From positions 1 to 5,027 of the forward strand of contig JAGTUZ010000205.1 of the NCBI GenBank assembly GCA_018224415.1: a stretch of 5,027 nucleotides of DNA, in the 5' to 3' direction. The notes beneath the pieces were generated by a model, which made no database searches, was not told the DNA's origin, and saw nothing but the letters and a program-made list of their open reading frames with translations. This stretch comes from Bacteroidota bacterium (GTDB lineage: Bacteria > Bacteroidota > Ignavibacteria > SZUA-365). Shown here piece by piece: positions 4,830 through 5,027 of the stretch. A program made the translations under genes and the position numbers. The first letter of the stretch is position 1, and each line of letters opens with the position of its first letter.

Positions 4830-5027
4830 TCATTTACCGATAATCTTTTTCACATACCGCCGAACAAGAAACCCCCTCCGCGCCTTGTTGGTGCGGGCGT
4901 AGATTTCGCTGACGACGTCGGGACGCGCGGTGGCGGCGCTCGCGTCGGGCTTCTTGCGGGCCCAGGCCCAGATGCCGTCGAATTCGAAACTGTCGTAATC
5001 GGGATGGGGCACGACGAGCAGGTTGAA
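4830..5027 (-). CDS. Unrecognised protein, C-terminal 65 residues only
   Basis: The minus-strand frame is open from the window edge to a TGA at 4832-4830, so only the C-terminus is present. The visible part starts FNLLVVPHPDYDSFEFDG, continues with an Ala/Asp-rich stretch and ends in a basic tail, RRGFLVRRYVKKIIGK. A GTG at 5012 is in frame, but the frame continues to the edge and there is no reason to treat it as the true start. Codon use and composition fit a genuine gene, and it is co-directional with the other genes. I do not recognise the family. The basic amphipathic end could contact a membrane, as in some glycan-assembly enzymes, but that is speculation. Confidence 0.65.
   Translation of the reverse strand, partial: FNLLVVPHPDYDSFEFDGIWAWARKKPDASAATARPDVVSEIYARTNKARRGFLVRRYVKKIIGK

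Noticed and set aside
1..5027. tRNA, rRNA or complete insertion sequence
   Set aside because: No cloverleaf, rRNA-like sequence or transposase reading frame was seen on either strand; all mobile-like signals are short and non-coding.

Overview
The window reads as a surface-polysaccharide / envelope region of a GC-rich bacterium. The best guess at lineage is the Bacteroidota-Chlorobiota-Ignavibacteriota (FCB) side of the tree. That guess rests on the style of the sugar transferase and on a short lipoprotein with a ZU5-like domain; it is an inference, not a demonstrated assignment. All four genes that can be supported lie on the minus strand and are transcribed from right to left.

In transcription order: (1) 4830-5027, the last 65 codons of an unrecognised gene cut by the window edge. 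(2) 4477-4829, a gene-free 353 bp stretch packed with repeats (polypyrimidine tandem repeat, very long GC-rich hairpin, 18-bp tandem repeats, a 40-nt hairpin element) followed by an AT-richer segment with a plausible sigma70-type promoter. (3) 3043-4476, a 477-aa predicted lipoprotein with a ZU5-like domain and a beta-rich tail. (4) 2801-3042, a second repeat-rich spacer (two hairpins, a second copy of the 40-nt element, an octanucleotide tandem array). (5) 1406-2800, a complete WbaP/WcaJ-type polyprenyl-phosphate sugar-1-phosphate transferase, the enzyme class that starts assembly of a lipid-linked repeat unit. (6) 1195-1405, a spacer with heptamer repeats and nested inverted repeats. (7) 1-1194, most of a GT39/ArnT-like integral-membrane glycosyltransferase, running off the left edge.

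The sugar transferase and the membrane glycosyltransferase plausibly act in the same lipid-linked glycan pathway. The lipoprotein looks compositionally different (less GC-rich by eye), has its own putative promoter, and is bracketed by two direct copies of the 40-nt element, so it may be a separately acquired or mobile cassette.

The most interesting signal is that 40-nt element: three copies in 5 kb (608-647, 2918-2957, 4648-4687), each folding as a 4-bp stem, a 3x3 internal loop, a 7-bp stem and a GAA triloop, with substitutions that preserve pairing. One copy lies inside the membrane glycosyltransferase gene, in frame and without a stop, where it appears to add about 34 residues to a loop between two membrane helices. 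This resembles a REP/MITE-like palindromic element able to settle in both spacers and coding sequence. Whether the family is already described cannot be decided from the sequence alone.
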